64,000 nt of DNA from Streptomyces cinnamoneus (GTDB lineage: Bacteria > Actinomycetota > Actinomycetes > Streptomycetales > Streptomycetaceae): positions 372,001 through 436,000 of the forward strand of contig NZ_BMVB01000004.1 in the NCBI RefSeq assembly GCF_014650495.1, written 5' to 3'. This document shows positions 8,518 to 20,437 of the stretch, in pieces. Position numbers and translations under genes: made by a program. The notes under the pieces are model-generated. The model did not search any database and was not told where the DNA came from. It saw nothing but the letters and a program-made list of their open reading frames with translations. How positions within the stretch are numbered: the stretch's first letter is position 1; each line of letters starts with the position of its first letter.

Positions 8518-8584
8518 CCGCCGGGACGACCGGGGCCGCCGGGGGCTGCCGGAGCCGTCAGGACAGCGCTGCGAAGGAGACGCC

Positions 8585-9325
8585 ATGACCGACCAGCTCG
8601 CCGAGATGCCCACCGACTGGCGGCGCGCCCTCGCCGTCGTCGCCCACCCCGACGACCTCGAATACGGCGCCTCCGCCGCGGTCGCCACCTGGACCGACGA
8701 GGGCCGCACCTGCGCCTACCTGCTGGCCACCTTCGGCGAGGCCGGCATCGAGACCCTCACCCCCGCCGAGGCCGCACCCCTGCGCGAGGCCGAGCAGCGG
8801 GCGAGCGCCGCGGCCGTCGGGGTGGAGAGCGTCGAGTTCCTCGGCCACGACGACGGCACCGTCGAATACGGCATCGCGCTGCGCCGCGAGTTCGCCGCCG
8901 CCATCCGCCGTCACCGTCCCGACCTCGTCCTGACCCTCAACCACCACGACACCTGGTCCTGGGGCGGCACCGTCTTCTGGAACACCCCCGACCACCGCAA
9001 CGTCGGCCGGGCCGCCCTCGACGCGGTCGCCGACGCCGCCAACCGCTGGATCTTCCCGGACCTCGCCGAGGACGGCCTGCTGCCCTGGGACGGCGTGCGG
9101 TACGTGGCCGTCGCCGGCTCCCCGCGCGCCACCCACGCCGTGGCCGCCGCCTCCGGCCTCGAACGGGCCGTCGCCTCCCTGCTCTGCCACCGCACCTACA
9201 TCGAGGCGCTCACCGACGAGGACCCGCAGACCTACTGCCACAACCTCCTGGAGGGCAGCATGGCGGCCGTCGCCCAGCGGTTCGGCGGCCGGCCGGGCGT
9301 CGCCTTCGAGCTGTTCACCCGCTGA
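8585..9325 (+). CDS. PIG-L/LmbE-family zinc deacetylase
   Basis: 246 residues. The metal-binding AHPDD motif is at residues 20-24 and the second His cluster is in [12 protein letters not shown], as in the GlcNAc-PI de-N-acetylase/MshB fold. These enzymes remove an N-acyl group from amino sugars or related small molecules. gaaggag precedes the ATG by about six bases. It is divergent from the importer and ends in an 11-bp convergent overlap with the phosphatase gene. The substrate is unknown: mycothiol-type conjugates or a natural-product intermediate are both reasonable. Confidence 0.88.
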   Translation: MTDQLAEMPTDWRRALAVVAHPDDLEYGASAAVATWTDEGRTCAYLLATFGEAGIETLTPAEAAPLREAEQRASAAAVGVESVEFLGHDDGTVEYGIALRREFAAAIRRHRPDLVLTLNHHDTWSWGGTVFWNTPDHRNVGRAALDAVADAANRWIFPDLAEDGLLPWDGVRYVAVAGSPRATHAVAAASGLERAVASLLCHRTYIEALTDEDPQTYCHNLLEGSMAAVAQRFGGRPGVAFELFTR

Positions 9326-10460
9326 CCGCGGGCGCGCGCTCCATCACCAGCACCGCGACGTCGTCCTGCAGCCGGCCCCCGGTGTGCGCGTCGAGGTCGG
9401 CGCGCAGCCGCCGCAGCAGCTCGGGCGTGGGCAGGGCGGCCCAGGCGTGCAGCCGCTCGGCCAGCGGATAGAACGCACCGCCCGGCGCGCGCGCCTCCGT
9501 CACCCCGTCCGTGCAGGCCAGCACCCGGCAGCCCGGGTCCAGCGCGACCCGCCGGGCCGAGCGCTGCTGCGGCACCAGATCCCCCAGGCCCAGGGGCAGG
9601 CCCGCCTCCTGCTCCAGCTCGTGCACGCCGCCGTCCGGGCCGAGCAGGAACGGCGCCACGTGCCCGCAGTCGAGGAAGACCACCGACACCGCGGTGCGGG
9701 ACACCGGCGCGGCCGGGTCCTCCTCCGTCCCGAAGACGAGCGCGGTGACGAACTCCTCGGCCGCCTGCGCACCCCCCGAGCTCGCCTGGTACTCCACCGA
9801 CCGGTGGTAGCGGGACAGCCCCTGCTCCATGGCCACCACCCCGCCCTCCAGGTCCCGCCGGTGATAGGCGGCCTCCCGGAACGCCGTCAGCACCGCCGCC
9901 CCCGCACCCAGCGTGCCCGGCCCCTTGCCCCGCACGTCGCCGATGAGCACCCGCGTCCCGTAGGGGGTGTCGACGACCTCGTAGATGTCACCGCCGATCA
10001 GCGACTCCCGTTGCGAGGAGACGTAGAAGCCGTTCACGAGGACGCCGCGGGTGCGCAGCGGCAGCGGCCGCAGCAGCGCCCGCTGGGCGGCCTCGCTCGT
10101 GACGCGCACCCGCTCCAGCAGGGAGACCTCGTCGCGCCGCAGGCGCGCCAGGGCGACGCTCGCGCCGGTCATGAGCGCGTTGCCCACGACGGATCCGACG
10201 CGGTTGACGACCGGCATGTGCTGGGGCAGCACCCCGTGGTGTGCCGCCATCAGGCAGAAGTCCAGGGCCCCGACGAACACCGTCTGGGGGTAGGTGCACA
10301 CGGCGGCGGCGGTCATGGGGGCGAGCGCGGCGTACATGTCCAGGCGCAGGTTGGCGGGAGTCACCAGGTCGACGGCCACGACGACCACGAGGTAGGCCAG
10401 GACCAGCGCGAACGGCAGTGTGCCGGCCTTCGGCCGCGACAGGGGCAGGGTGCGCGACAC
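9315..10460 (-). CDS. Membrane-anchored SpoIIE-type PP2C phosphatase
   Basis: 381 residues from the chosen GTG, which has ggagg about ten bases upstream (ATG at 10508 would add 16 residues). About four hydrophobic helices at the N-terminus ([19 protein letters not shown] onward) are followed by a short linker and the phosphatase domain with [30 protein letters not shown] and the terminal DDVAVLVM, which supply the metal-binding Asp residues. Streptomyces has many such enzymes acting on anti-sigma-antagonist or similar phosphoproteins. No kinase or STAS partner is adjacent, so its target is unknown. Confidence 0.9.
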   Translation of the reverse strand: MSRTLPLSRPKAGTLPFALVLAYLVVVVAVDLVTPANLRLDMYAALAPMTAAAVCTYPQTVFVGALDFCLMAAHHGVLPQHMPVVNRVGSVVGNALMTGASVALARLRRDEVSLLERVRVTSEAAQRALLRPLPLRTRGVLVNGFYVSSQRESLIGGDIYEVVDTPYGTRVLIGDVRGKGPGTLGAGAAVLTAFREAAYHRRDLEGGVVAMEQGLSRYHRSVEYQASSGGAQAAEEFVTALVFGTEEDPAAPVSRTAVSVVFLDCGHVAPFLLGPDGGVHELEQEAGLPLGLGDLVPQQRSARRVALDPGCRVLACTDGVTEARAPGGAFYPLAERLHAWAALPTPELLRRLRADLDAHTGGRLQDDVAVLVMERAPAVSG

Positions 10461-10601
10461 CGTGGCAGGACCTCCGCGCCGGGAAGGGGGATGGGGACAC
10501 GTAGACATTTCCAGACTTTCCCGGTGAATGCCGTGCAGCTGGGTCTCGTGTCGGCCACATCTGTTCGGTTGCCTCCCGGCGCCCGCCCGCGGCCCTCGGC
10601 G

Positions 10602-10626
10602 CCGGCCCCGGCTCCCCGGGGGCCGG
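10602..10626 (-). terminator. GC-rich hairpin after dhaLM
   Basis: ccggcccc pairs with ggggccgg across a 9-base loop, six bases beyond the dhaLM stop in its transcription direction. There is no T-run, as is usual in Streptomyces. Confidence 0.5.
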
Positions 10627-10631
10627 TCGTG

Positions 10632-11726
<1,095 letters not shown>

Positions 11727-11871
11727 GGGTGGCGGCTCCTCATCGGGCTCGGGTCGGCCCAGCGTAACCATGCGGTGCCGGCGGCCCGTCGCGTCGTGGT
11801 GACCGCGGACCGGGACGGGGGCGGGGCGTGCTGCTTCGACTCCCGCCCCGACCCCGGTGGTTGAGGGAGGG

Positions 11872-13101
<1,230 letters not shown>

Positions 13102-13180
13102 GGTTCTCCTCGGTGGGGTGGGGAGAGCAGGGGGTGACCGGCGTCCGACTGTTGACATGGACGCGTTGAACAGTGGGGAA

Positions 13181-13210
13181 ACCGTAGAAGGACTAGACCA
13201 ATACGGTCAA
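13181..13210 (-). promoter_or_regulatory. Chitinase promoter with DasR-type (dre) operator in the spacer
   Basis: On the minus strand TTGACC (13210-13205), an 18-base spacer and TACGGT (13186-13181) lie about 80 bases before the chitinase ATG. The spacer holds tattggtctagtccttc, whose core matches 10 of 12 bases of the DasR/chitinase-box consensus TGGTCTAGACCA. In Streptomyces such boxes give glucose repression and chitin induction. The site call is by eye. Confidence 0.7.
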
Positions 13211-13227
13211 TGGTTCGGACCGAACCA
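13211..13227. promoter_or_regulatory. Perfect 17-bp palindrome upstream of chitinase and acyl-CoA dehydrogenase
   Basis: tggttcggaccgaacca is an exact 8+1+8 inverted repeat immediately upstream of the chitinase -35. The region 13102-13420 otherwise holds only the chitinase leader and the acyl-CoA dehydrogenase upstream sequence; no other gene is seen. The palindrome could be an operator for either divergent gene. Confidence 0.5.
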
Positions 13228-13420
13228 CCGGAAGAACTCCCTCAAGATCAACGAACCCGTGACGCCGGGCCCCCGATCGGGCATACTCCAAGCGCCACCG
13301 CCGCAGGTCACGCCGTTCCGCGACCCGGCGCGCGACCATCGGCGGGGCATCCACGGCGGCGCCGCCGACACCCTTGCGCGCCCGCCGCCGCCGCGCCCGA
13401 CAGGGAGGAGAGCCGCCGTC

Positions 13421-14596
13421 ATGACCGATCACGGCCCGCAGCCGGTGGAGCGTCAGCTGCCCACCGAAGAGGCCCGCGACCTGATCTCGCTCGTCCGTGA
13501 GCTGATCCAGCGGGAGATCGCGCCGCACGCGGCCGAGGAGGAGGACGCCGGGCGCTTCCCGCGCCGGGTCTTCGGACTGCTCTCCGAATCCGGCCTGCTC
13601 GGCCTCCCCTACGCCGAGGAGTTCGGCGGCGGCGACCAGCCCTACGAGGTCTACCTGCAGGTGCTGGAGGAGCTCGCCGCGGCCCGGCTCACCGTGGGCC
13701 TCGGCGTCAGCGTGCACACCCTCGCCTGCCACGCGCTCGCCGGCTACGGCACCAAGGAGCAGCGGCAGGAGCACCTGCCCGCCATGCTCGGCGGCGGCCT
13801 CCTGGGCGCCTACTGCCTCTCCGAGCCGTCCTCCGGCTCCGACGCCGCCTCCCTGCGCACCCGCGCCACGCGCAGCGGCGACACCTGGACCATCGACGGC
13901 ACCAAGGCGTGGATCACCCACGGCGGGATCGCCGACTTCTACACCGTGCTGGCGCGCACGGGCGGTGAAGGCCCGCACGGCATCACGGCGTTCCTGGTGC
14001 CCGGCGACGCCCCCGGGCTGAGCGCCGCGCCCCCCGAGCGCAAGATGGGCATGAAGGGCTCGCCCACCGCGCAGCTGCACTTCGACGGGGTCGAGGTCGC
14101 CGACGCCCGTCGCCTCGGCGCCGAGGGCCAGGGCTTCTCCATCGCCCTCGCCGCCCTCGACTCCGGCCGCCTCGGCATCGCCGCCTGCGCCGTCGGCGTC
14201 GCCCAGGCCGCCCTCGACCAGGCGCTGGCGTTCGTCGCCGAGCGGCGGCAGTTCGGGCGGCCGCTGGCCGACTTCCAGGGGCTGCGGTTCATGCTCGCGG
14301 ACATGGCCACCCAGATCGAGGCGGGCCGGGCGCTCTACCTCGCCGCCGCCCGGCTCCGCGACGAGGGCAAGCCCTTCGCGCGCCAGGCCGCCATGGCCAA
14401 GCTCTTCTGCACCGACGCCGGGATGCGCGTGACCACCGACGCCGTCCAGCTGATGGGCGGCTACGGCTACACCGCCGACTTCCCCGCCGAGCGCTACATG
14501 CGCGAGGCCAAGGTCCTGCAGATCGTCGAGGGCACCAACCAGATCCAGCGGATGGTCATCGCCCGCCACGTGGCAGGGCCCGAGTCCGCCGCCTGA
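13421..14596 (+). CDS. Acyl-CoA dehydrogenase
   Basis: 391-residue flavoprotein of normal family length. Signatures are GAYCLSEPSSGSDAASLRT (FAD/substrate site), AWITHGG, RRQFGRPLADFQGLRF, MGGYGYTADFPAERYMREAK and QIVEGTNQIQR; the Glu in VEGT is the position of the catalytic base in the short/medium-chain class. It removes two hydrogens from acyl-CoA and passes electrons to ETF. The ATG is preceded by ggaggag at a spacing of about 11. It stands alone between a divergent chitinase and a convergent zinc-ribbon gene, so its physiological substrate is not indicated. Confidence 0.95.
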   Translation: MTDHGPQPVERQLPTEEARDLISLVRELIQREIAPHAAEEEDAGRFPRRVFGLLSESGLLGLPYAEEFGGGDQPYEVYLQVLEELAAARLTVGLGVSVHTLACHALAGYGTKEQRQEHLPAMLGGGLLGAYCLSEPSSGSDAASLRTRATRSGDTWTIDGTKAWITHGGIADFYTVLARTGGEGPHGITAFLVPGDAPGLSAAPPERKMGMKGSPTAQLHFDGVEVADARRLGAEGQGFSIALAALDSGRLGIAACAVGVAQAALDQALAFVAERRQFGRPLADFQGLRFMLADMATQIEAGRALYLAAARLRDEGKPFARQAAMAKLFCTDAGMRVTTDAVQLMGGYGYTADFPAERYMREAKVLQIVEGTNQIQRMVIARHVAGPESAA

Positions 14597-14608
14597 GCCG
14601 GTGCCGTA

Positions 14609-14635
14609 AGTCGCACCGGCGCCGCCGGTGCGACT
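14609..14635. terminator. Bidirectional hairpin between convergent genes
   Basis: agtcgcaccggcg and cgccggtgcgact form a perfect 13-bp inverted repeat with one base between the arms, located after the acyl-CoA dehydrogenase stop and before the convergent zinc-ribbon gene stop. Confidence 0.75.
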
Positions 14636-14712
14636 CCTTCCCGGGCTCCCCCTTCACCCCTTCTGCTCCTGCAGCTCCTGCACGTTCTCCCGTGCTGCTC
14701 CGGCGCGTCCGG

Positions 14713-15084
14713 TCAGGACGGGTGCCGCATCTCCGGCACGCGCAGCGGGCGCGATCCGGGACCGCCGATGTGCGAGAACGGCTGCGTCCGCCAGTCCAGC
14801 GACTCCGGCAGCGTGAGCAGCAGCGCCGCGTCCAGGTCCTGCGCGGCCAGCGAATCGTCGGCCGGCGCGGCGTCCTCGATGCCGCGCCCCGAGCCCGGGC
14901 AGACGGTGAGCCCGAACGGATTCCACGGGGACGGGCAGAGCGCGTGCTCCGGCAGGACGTCCTCGTCCGCGAGCAGCCCGATCGGCCGCGCGCAGTCCGG
15001 GCAGGTGACCCGGAACATCTCGTAGGTCTCGGTGTCGTACGGGCTGCCGTCGCCGTCGTGGTCCAGGCGTTCCAGGCTGGGCAT
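14713..15084 (-). CDS. Small acidic protein with a zinc-ribbon-like Cys pattern
   Basis: 123 residues from the ATG that has gaggggg upstream; a longer in-frame start at 15174 adds atypical sequence. VTCPDCARPIGLL gives a CxxC knuckle, and further Cys in EHALCPSP and TVCPGSG may complete a Zn site. The rest is acidic and predicted soluble, ending SRPLRVPEMRHPS. Not assigned to a characterised family; conserved hypothetical. It lies divergent from the Lrp/AsnC regulator, and the intergenic stretch 15085-15280 presumably holds both promoters. Confidence 0.75.
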   Translation of the reverse strand: MPSLERLDHDGDGSPYDTETYEMFRVTCPDCARPIGLLADEDVLPEHALCPSPWNPFGLTVCPGSGRGIEDAAPADDSLAAQDLDAALLLTLPESLDWRTQPFSHIGGPGSRPLRVPEMRHPS

Positions 15085-15280
15085 AGTGTTTTTCCCCCTC
15101 GGATGGGCCGGCCAGGCAATCTCGGCCTCGGCCACAGCAAGCACTTCCCTCGCGGGGAGCCGGGTAATCGCCACCCCCGGGAGGACACGGGTGCATACCT
15201 GTGGCGTTTGTCACATACGTTGTGCGCCTGCGGCGCCGTCGGCTGTCCCGGACGCACCCGGACGCAGTAGGTTGACCCAT

Positions 15281-15724
15281 GTGGAGGAGCTGGACAGAGA
15301 AATCGTGGAACTGCTCGTCAAGGACGGGCGGATGAGCTACACCGACCTGGGCAAGGCCACCGGCCTGTCCACCTCGGCGGTGCACCAGCGCGTGCGCCGG
15401 CTCGAACAGCGGGGCGTCATCCGCGGATACGCGGCGGTGGTCGACCCCGAGGCCGTCGGGCTGCCCCTGACCGCGTTCATCTCGGTCAAGCCCTTCGACC
15501 CCAGCGCCCCCGACGACATCGCCGACCGGCTCGCCGAGATCCCCGAGATCGAGGCGTGCCACAGCGTCGCCGGCGACGAGAACTACATCCTCAAGGTGCG
15601 CGTGGCCACACCGCTGGAGCTGGAGCATCTGCTCGCCCGCATCCGCTCGCTCGCCGGCGTGTCCACCCGCACCACGATCGTCCTCTCGACGCCCTACGAG
15701 GCCAGGCCGCCCCGCGTGGGCTGA
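15281..15724 (+). CDS. Lrp/AsnC-family transcriptional regulator
   Basis: 147 residues from a GTG start (VEELDREIVELLVKDGRMSY). An N-terminal winged helix (LGKATGLSTSAVHQRVRRLEQRGVIRGY) is followed by a RAM ligand-binding domain with EIEACHSVAGDENYILKV. Such proteins sense amino acids or related effectors and form octamers. Neighbours are the divergent zinc-ribbon gene and the downstream amidohydrolase 59 bases away; either could be a target. Confidence 0.92.
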   Translation: MEELDREIVELLVKDGRMSYTDLGKATGLSTSAVHQRVRRLEQRGVIRGYAAVVDPEAVGLPLTAFISVKPFDPSAPDDIADRLAEIPEIEACHSVAGDENYILKVRVATPLELEHLLARIRSLAGVSTRTTIVLSTPYEARPPRVG

Positions 15725-15783
15725 CCCCCGGCCCCCGGGCCCCCGGTTCGGCGCACTCCCCGTGAGGGGCCAGACTGGCTCCC

Positions 15784-17430
15784 ATGAGCGAGCGCACCGC
15801 CTTCGAGGACCAGCCACCCCGCACCGTCCTGCTGCGAAACGGCACCGTACACAGCCCCGCCGACCCCTTCGCCACCGCCATGGTGGTCGAGAACGGCAGC
15901 GTCGCCTGGATCGGCTCCGAGGGCGCGGCGGACTCCTTCGCCGACGGCGTCGAGGACGTCGTCAACCTCGAAGGGGCGCTCGTCACCCCGGCGTTCACCG
16001 ACGCGCACGTGCACACCACCGCAACCGGCCTGGCGCTCACCGGCCTCGACCTCACCGGCGTGCCCACGCTCGCCGAGGCCCTCGGCCGCATCCGGGCCCA
16101 CGCCGCCGCCCGGCCCGCCGACCGCGTCCTGCTCGGCCACGGCTGGGACGCCAGCGCCTGGCCCGAACTGCGCGCCCCCTCCCGGCGCGAGCTCGACGAG
16201 GCCACCGGCGGCAGGCCGCTCTACCTCACCCGCGCCGACGTCCACTCGGCCGTCGTCACCAACGCCCTGCTCGACCTCGTCCCCCGCGCGCGCGAGCTGA
16301 GCGGATACTCCGCCGACGCGCCGCTGACCGGGGTCGCCCACCACGCCGTGCGCGCCGCCGCGTACGACAGCGTCACCCCCGCGCAGCGCCAGGGGGCGCA
16401 GCGCGCCGCGCTCGCCCGCGCGGCCTCGCTCGGCATCGGCTCCGTCCACGAATGCGCCGGGCCCGAGATCTCCAGCGCCGACGACCTCACCGGCCTGCTG
16501 GGCCTGGCGGCGGCCGAGCCCGGCCCGCGGGTGACCGGCTACTGGGCCGAGGCGATCACCTCCGTCGAGGGCGCCGGGCGCGTCCGGGAGCTCGGGGCGG
16601 TCGGAGCGGCCGGCGACCTCTTCGTGGACGGTTCGCTCGGCTCCCACACCGCCTGCCTGCACGAGCCCTACGCCGACGCGCCGGAGCAGCGCGGCGTCGC
16701 CCACCTCGACGCCGGTGCCATCGCCGCCCACGTCATCGCCTGCACCGAGGCGGGCCTGCAGGCCGGCTTCCACGCCATCGGCGACGCCGCCCTCTCGGCG
16801 GTCGTCGACGGGGTGCGCACGGCCGCGGACAAGCTGGGGCTGGCGCGCGTGCGCGCCGCCCGGCACCGCGTCGAGCACGCCGAGATGCTCAGCCCCGAAC
16901 TCATCGCCGCCTTCGCCGAACTCGCCCTCACCGCCTCCGTGCAGCCGGCCTTCGACGCCACCTGGGGCGGTGACGAGGCCCTGTACGCCCGGCGCCTGGG
17001 CACCGAGCGGGCCCGCACCCTCAACCCGTACGCGTCCATGCTGCGGGCCGGCGTCCCGCTGGCCCTCGGCTCCGACAGCCCCGTCACCCCCCTCGACCCG
17101 TGGGGCACGGTCCGGGCGGCCGCCTTCCACCGCACGCCCGGGCACCGCATCTCGGTGAGGGCCGCCTTCACCGCACACACGCGCGGCGGCTGGCGGGCCA
17201 TCGGCCGGGACGACGCGGGCGTCCTGGTACCGGGCGCGCCCGCCGACTACGCGGTCTGGGAGGGCGGGGAGCTCGTGGTGCAGGTGCCCGACACCCGGGT
17301 CGCCAACTGGTCCACCGACCCGCGCTCGGGCACCCCCGGCCTGCCCGACCTCACCCCCGGCGCACCGCTGCCGGTCTGCCTGCGGACGGTGGTGGGCGGG
17401 CGCACGGTGTACGGGGGCCCGAACGGGTGA
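15784..17430 (+). CDS. YtcJ-like metal-dependent amidohydrolase
   Basis: 548 residues, the usual length of this family. A short N-terminal beta-sandwich (NGTVHSPADPFATAMVVENGSVAWIG) leads to the barrel with the metal motif TDAHVHTTATG, DGSLGSHTACL, GFHAIGDAALSAVVDG, RVEHAEML and GSDSPVTPLDPW, which supply the His and Asp ligands. These enzymes hydrolyse amide or formamide bonds of small molecules, and most are of unknown substrate. It follows the Lrp/AsnC gene in the same direction and may be regulated by it. Confidence 0.9.
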   Translation: MSERTAFEDQPPRTVLLRNGTVHSPADPFATAMVVENGSVAWIGSEGAADSFADGVEDVVNLEGALVTPAFTDAHVHTTATGLALTGLDLTGVPTLAEALGRIRAHAAARPADRVLLGHGWDASAWPELRAPSRRELDEATGGRPLYLTRADVHSAVVTNALLDLVPRARELSGYSADAPLTGVAHHAVRAAAYDSVTPAQRQGAQRAALARAASLGIGSVHECAGPEISSADDLTGLLGLAAAEPGPRVTGYWAEAITSVEGAGRVRELGAVGAAGDLFVDGSLGSHTACLHEPYADAPEQRGVAHLDAGAIAAHVIACTEAGLQAGFHAIGDAALSAVVDGVRTAADKLGLARVRAARHRVEHAEMLSPELIAAFAELALTASVQPAFDATWGGDEALYARRLGTERARTLNPYASMLRAGVPLALGSDSPVTPLDPWGTVRAAAFHRTPGHRISVRAAFTAHTRGGWRAIGRDDAGVLVPGAPADYAVWEGGELVVQVPDTRVANWSTDPRSGTPGLPDLTPGAPLPVCLRTVVGGRTVYGGPNG

Positions 17431-17540
17431 CGGCCTGAATCCGCGTACCGCCGAACGACGTCCCCTCCGCCTGCCGCCGTGCCGTCCCATCTACCGTACT
17501 GACCTGCTGATTTGAACGACACACGCAGGTCACGAAGGTG

Positions 17541-17571
17541 TTGACACGGTGCGGGCGGCGGCCGGTAGGTT
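17541..17571 (+). promoter_or_regulatory. Candidate vegetative promoter for lnt-ppm1
   Basis: ttgaca (17541-17546) and taggtt (17566-17571) match the Streptomyces -35/-10 patterns, but with a long 19-base spacer. If used, the lnt leader would be about 370 bases. The 518-base stretch 17431-17948 holds no convincing gene; a second tacggt near 17905 could be a nearer -10. Confidence 0.45.
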
Positions 17572-17948
17572 CTCCGCTGTCCACCACAGGACGTCCGACC
17601 GGCGAACCTCCACGCAGCCGTCGAGCGCAGCTGGGCCATGGGGCGGGGTGCCGAGCCGGTGCGCCGCCACTGGGAGCCAGGTCCAGCGCGCGGGGTGAGG
17701 GAGGGTTCGGCCGGGCCGGCAGGTGCGACCCGGGTGGGGCCCGGACGTTCAGTAGACAACGGCTCTCGGTCGACCCGCAGCCAGCGGATCCCAGGCCGGC
17801 CCGAAGGACGCCGGGCCCCCCTTCCGCGGCCCCGCACGGCCCCTGGACCTGCCGGAGCCGGCCTCCCCGGGACCACCCGCCGGGCCGGGACGCCCCTGGA
17901 GCGAGGTACGGTCAGCAGACACCCCGAAAGCTCCAGGAAGGCGCGACC

Positions 17949-19622
17949 GTGCCCTCGGGTCCCGAGACCACCCCAGAAGCCGCCGTGAGCCCGCAGGCGG
18001 CCGCCGGCGGGCCCACCGGCTCCGGCGCGCCCGCGCGGCCCGGCCGGGCCGCACGGCTGGCCCGCCTCGCCCGCCGCGAGGCGCCCCGCACCGCCCTCGC
18101 CGCCGTCGGCGGCCTGGCGCTGGCCGCCGCCTTCCCGCCGTACGGGGTGTGGCCGCTGTCGGTCGCCGCCGTGGCCGCGCTGGCGCTGCTGACCCGTGGC
18201 CGCACCGCCCGGCAGGGCGCCTGGACCGGCTTCGCCTTCGGGCTGCCGTTCTTCTTCGTCCTGCTGCGCTGGCTGCACGTCGTCGGCTACGACGCGGTCC
18301 TGGGCCTGTCGGTCGTCGAGGCGGTCTTCCTGGCCGTCCTCGGCGCCGGGCTCGCCCTGTCCTCGCGGCTGCCCCTGGGGCCGCTGTGGGGGGCGTGCCT
18401 GTGGGTGGCCCAGGAATGGGCCCGCGACCGGGCGCCCTTCGGCGGCTTCCCCTGGGGACGGCTCGCCTTCGCCAACACCGGTTCCCCCTTCACTCCGCTC
18501 GCCGCCCTCGGCGGCGCCCCGCTGGTGACCTTCGCGGTCGCCCTGGCGGGCTCCCTGCTGGCCTGGGCCGCGGTCGCCGCCCACCGGCTGCGCACCGGCC
18601 CGCGGAGCCCGCGGGCGGCGCTGCCCGGTGCGGGCGCGCTGGCCCTCGTCGCCGTCGTCGTCGTGGCCGGCTACGCCGTGCCCGTGCCCACGGAGGCGGA
18701 CGACACGGTGGAGATCGCGATCGTCCAGGGCAACGTGGAGAAGCCCGGCATGGACTTCCTCGGCCGCCCGCTGATGGTCCTCAACAACCACGTCGACGCC
18801 ACGCTGGAGCTCGCCCGCGACATCCGGGCCGGCAAGGCGAAGAAGCCGGACCTGGTGATCTGGCCGGAGAACTCCTCCGACCTCGACCCCTTCCAGTACC
18901 CCGAGGCGTACGACCGGATCGAGGAGGCCGTCCGGGCCGTCGGCGTGCCGGTCCTCGTCGGCGCCCTCATAGACCACCCGGGCAAGCAGGGCTACATCGA
19001 CAACAAGGGCATCGTCTGGGACCCGCGGACCGGTCCCGGCGCCTCCTACGCCAAGCAGCACCCCGTGCCGTTCGGCGAGTACGTGCCCTTCCGCGCCCAG
19101 CTGAGCAAGGTCATCTCCCGGCTGCAGCGCGTTCCCCGCGACTTCTACCCCGGCGACCGCACCGGACTGCTCCAGGTCGGCCCCGCCCGGCTCGGCGACG
19201 TGATCTGCTTCGAGGTCGCCTACGACGAGATCGTGCACGAGACCGTGCGGGCCGGCGCCCGGGCCCTGGTCGTCCAGACCAACAACGCCACCTACGGCCG
19301 CACGGGCCAGCCCGAGCAGCAGCTGGCGATGTCCCGGCTGCGGGCGGTCGAGCACGGCCGGGCCGTGGTCACCGCCGCGACGAGCGGCATCAGCGCCGTC
19401 GTCGCCCCCGACGGGAAGGTGCTGCAGCGCAGCGAGGAGTTCACCCGGGACGTGATCACCGCGCGCATCCCGCTGCGCGACGGCACCACCGTCGCCGACC
19501 GCGTCGGTGCGGCACCCGAATGGGCGCTCGCTATGGTGGGCCTTCTGTCCTGCGCGGCCGCAGTCCTGATCGGCCGTCGGGTACGGCCGGACGAGATCAT
19601 GGACAAGAAGGGCCAGAAGTGA
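17949..19622 (+). CDS. lnt: Apolipoprotein N-acyltransferase
   Basis: 557 residues from a GTG with aggaagg about eight bases upstream. A block of hydrophobic helices (residues ~40-235) is followed by the periplasm-facing nitrilase-fold domain. The catalytic triad is visible as Glu in LVIWPENSSDL, Lys in SYAKQHPVPFGEYVPF and Cys in LGDVICFEVAYDE. It N-acylates the lipid-modified Cys of lipoproteins. The stop overlaps the GTG of the next gene (GTGA), so it is coupled to the polyprenol-phosphate mannosyltransferase; in mycobacteria these two activities are fused in one protein. Confidence 0.93.
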   Translation: MPSGPETTPEAAVSPQAAAGGPTGSGAPARPGRAARLARLARREAPRTALAAVGGLALAAAFPPYGVWPLSVAAVAALALLTRGRTARQGAWTGFAFGLPFFFVLLRWLHVVGYDAVLGLSVVEAVFLAVLGAGLALSSRLPLGPLWGACLWVAQEWARDRAPFGGFPWGRLAFANTGSPFTPLAALGGAPLVTFAVALAGSLLAWAAVAAHRLRTGPRSPRAALPGAGALALVAVVVVAGYAVPVPTEADDTVEIAIVQGNVEKPGMDFLGRPLMVLNNHVDATLELARDIRAGKAKKPDLVIWPENSSDLDPFQYPEAYDRIEEAVRAVGVPVLVGALIDHPGKQGYIDNKGIVWDPRTGPGASYAKQHPVPFGEYVPFRAQLSKVISRLQRVPRDFYPGDRTGLLQVGPARLGDVICFEVAYDEIVHETVRAGARALVVQTNNATYGRTGQPEQQLAMSRLRAVEHGRAVVTAATSGISAVVAPDGKVLQRSEEFTRDVITARIPLRDGTTVADRVGAAPEWALAMVGLLSCAAAVLIGRRVRPDEIMDKKGQK

Positions 19623-20383
19623 ACGACGGCGGTCAGCGGAGATACGGTCCGCTCGGCACGACCTTGGTGATCATTCCGACCTACAACGAGGCGGAGAACA
19701 TCAAGCCCATCGTCGCCCGGGTGCGGGAGGCCGTACCGGAGGCGCACGTCCTCGTCGCCGACGACAACAGCCCGGACGGCACCGGAAAGCTCGCCGACGA
19801 GCTGGCGGCCGAGGACGACCACGTCAAGGTCCTGCACCGCAAGGGCAAGGAGGGCCTGGGCGCCGCCTACCTGGCCGGCTTCCGCTGGGGCCTGGAGAAC
19901 GGCTACGGCGTGCTGGTGGAGATGGACGCCGACGGCTCCCACCAGCCCGAGGAGCTGCCCCGGCTGCTCACCGCGCTCAAGAACGCCGACCTGGTGCTCG
20001 GCTCGCGCTGGGTGCCCGGCGGCCGGGTGGTCAACTGGCCCCGGTCCCGCGAGTTCCTCTCCCGCGGCGGCTCCACCTACTCCCGCCTCATGCTCGACGT
20101 CCCGATCCGGGACGTCACCGGCGGCTACCGCGCCTTCCGCCGCGAGACGCTGGAGGGGCTGGGCATGGAGGAGGTGGCCTCCCAGGGCTACTGCTTCCAG
20201 GTCGACCTGGCCTGGCGTGCCGTCAAGGCCGGGTTCACCGTGGTGGAGGTCCCCATCACCTTCGTCGAGCGCGAGCTGGGCGACAGCAAGATGAGCCGCG
20301 ACATCGTCGCGGAGGCCCTGTGGCGGGTCACGTCCTGGGGGCTCGGATCCCGGGCCGCCAAGGTCCTCGGCCGCGACCGATAA
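19619..20383 (+). CDS. ppm1: Polyprenol-phosphate mannosyltransferase (Ppm1)
   Basis: 254 residues. GT2 motifs are TLVIIPTYNEAENI, ADDNSPDGT, GLGAAYLAGFRWG, EMDADGSHQPEELPRLL, GSRWVPGG and DVTGGYRAFRR. It moves mannose from GDP-mannose to polyprenyl phosphate, supplying the donor for protein O-mannosylation and lipoglycan synthesis. The GTG start overlaps the lnt stop by four bases. No transmembrane anchor is fused, so membrane recruitment probably relies on Lnt or lipid, by analogy with the mycobacterial fusion. Confidence 0.94.
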   Translation: MNDGGQRRYGPLGTTLVIIPTYNEAENIKPIVARVREAVPEAHVLVADDNSPDGTGKLADELAAEDDHVKVLHRKGKEGLGAAYLAGFRWGLENGYGVLVEMDADGSHQPEELPRLLTALKNADLVLGSRWVPGGRVVNWPRSREFLSRGGSTYSRLMLDVPIRDVTGGYRAFRRETLEGLGMEEVASQGYCFQVDLAWRAVKAGFTVVEVPITFVERELGDSKMSRDIVAEALWRVTSWGLGSRAAKVLGRDR

Positions 20384-20437
20384 GGGCCGGGTAAACCCGC
20401 TCCGGCCCTTCCGGCGCCGGCCGGGCACACTGGTGGC

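Noticed and set aside
7284..8584. Iron-regulated siderophore importer
   Set aside because: No sequence resembling the actinobacterial iron box is visible upstream of the binding-protein gene; the family assignment alone does not fix iron as cargo.
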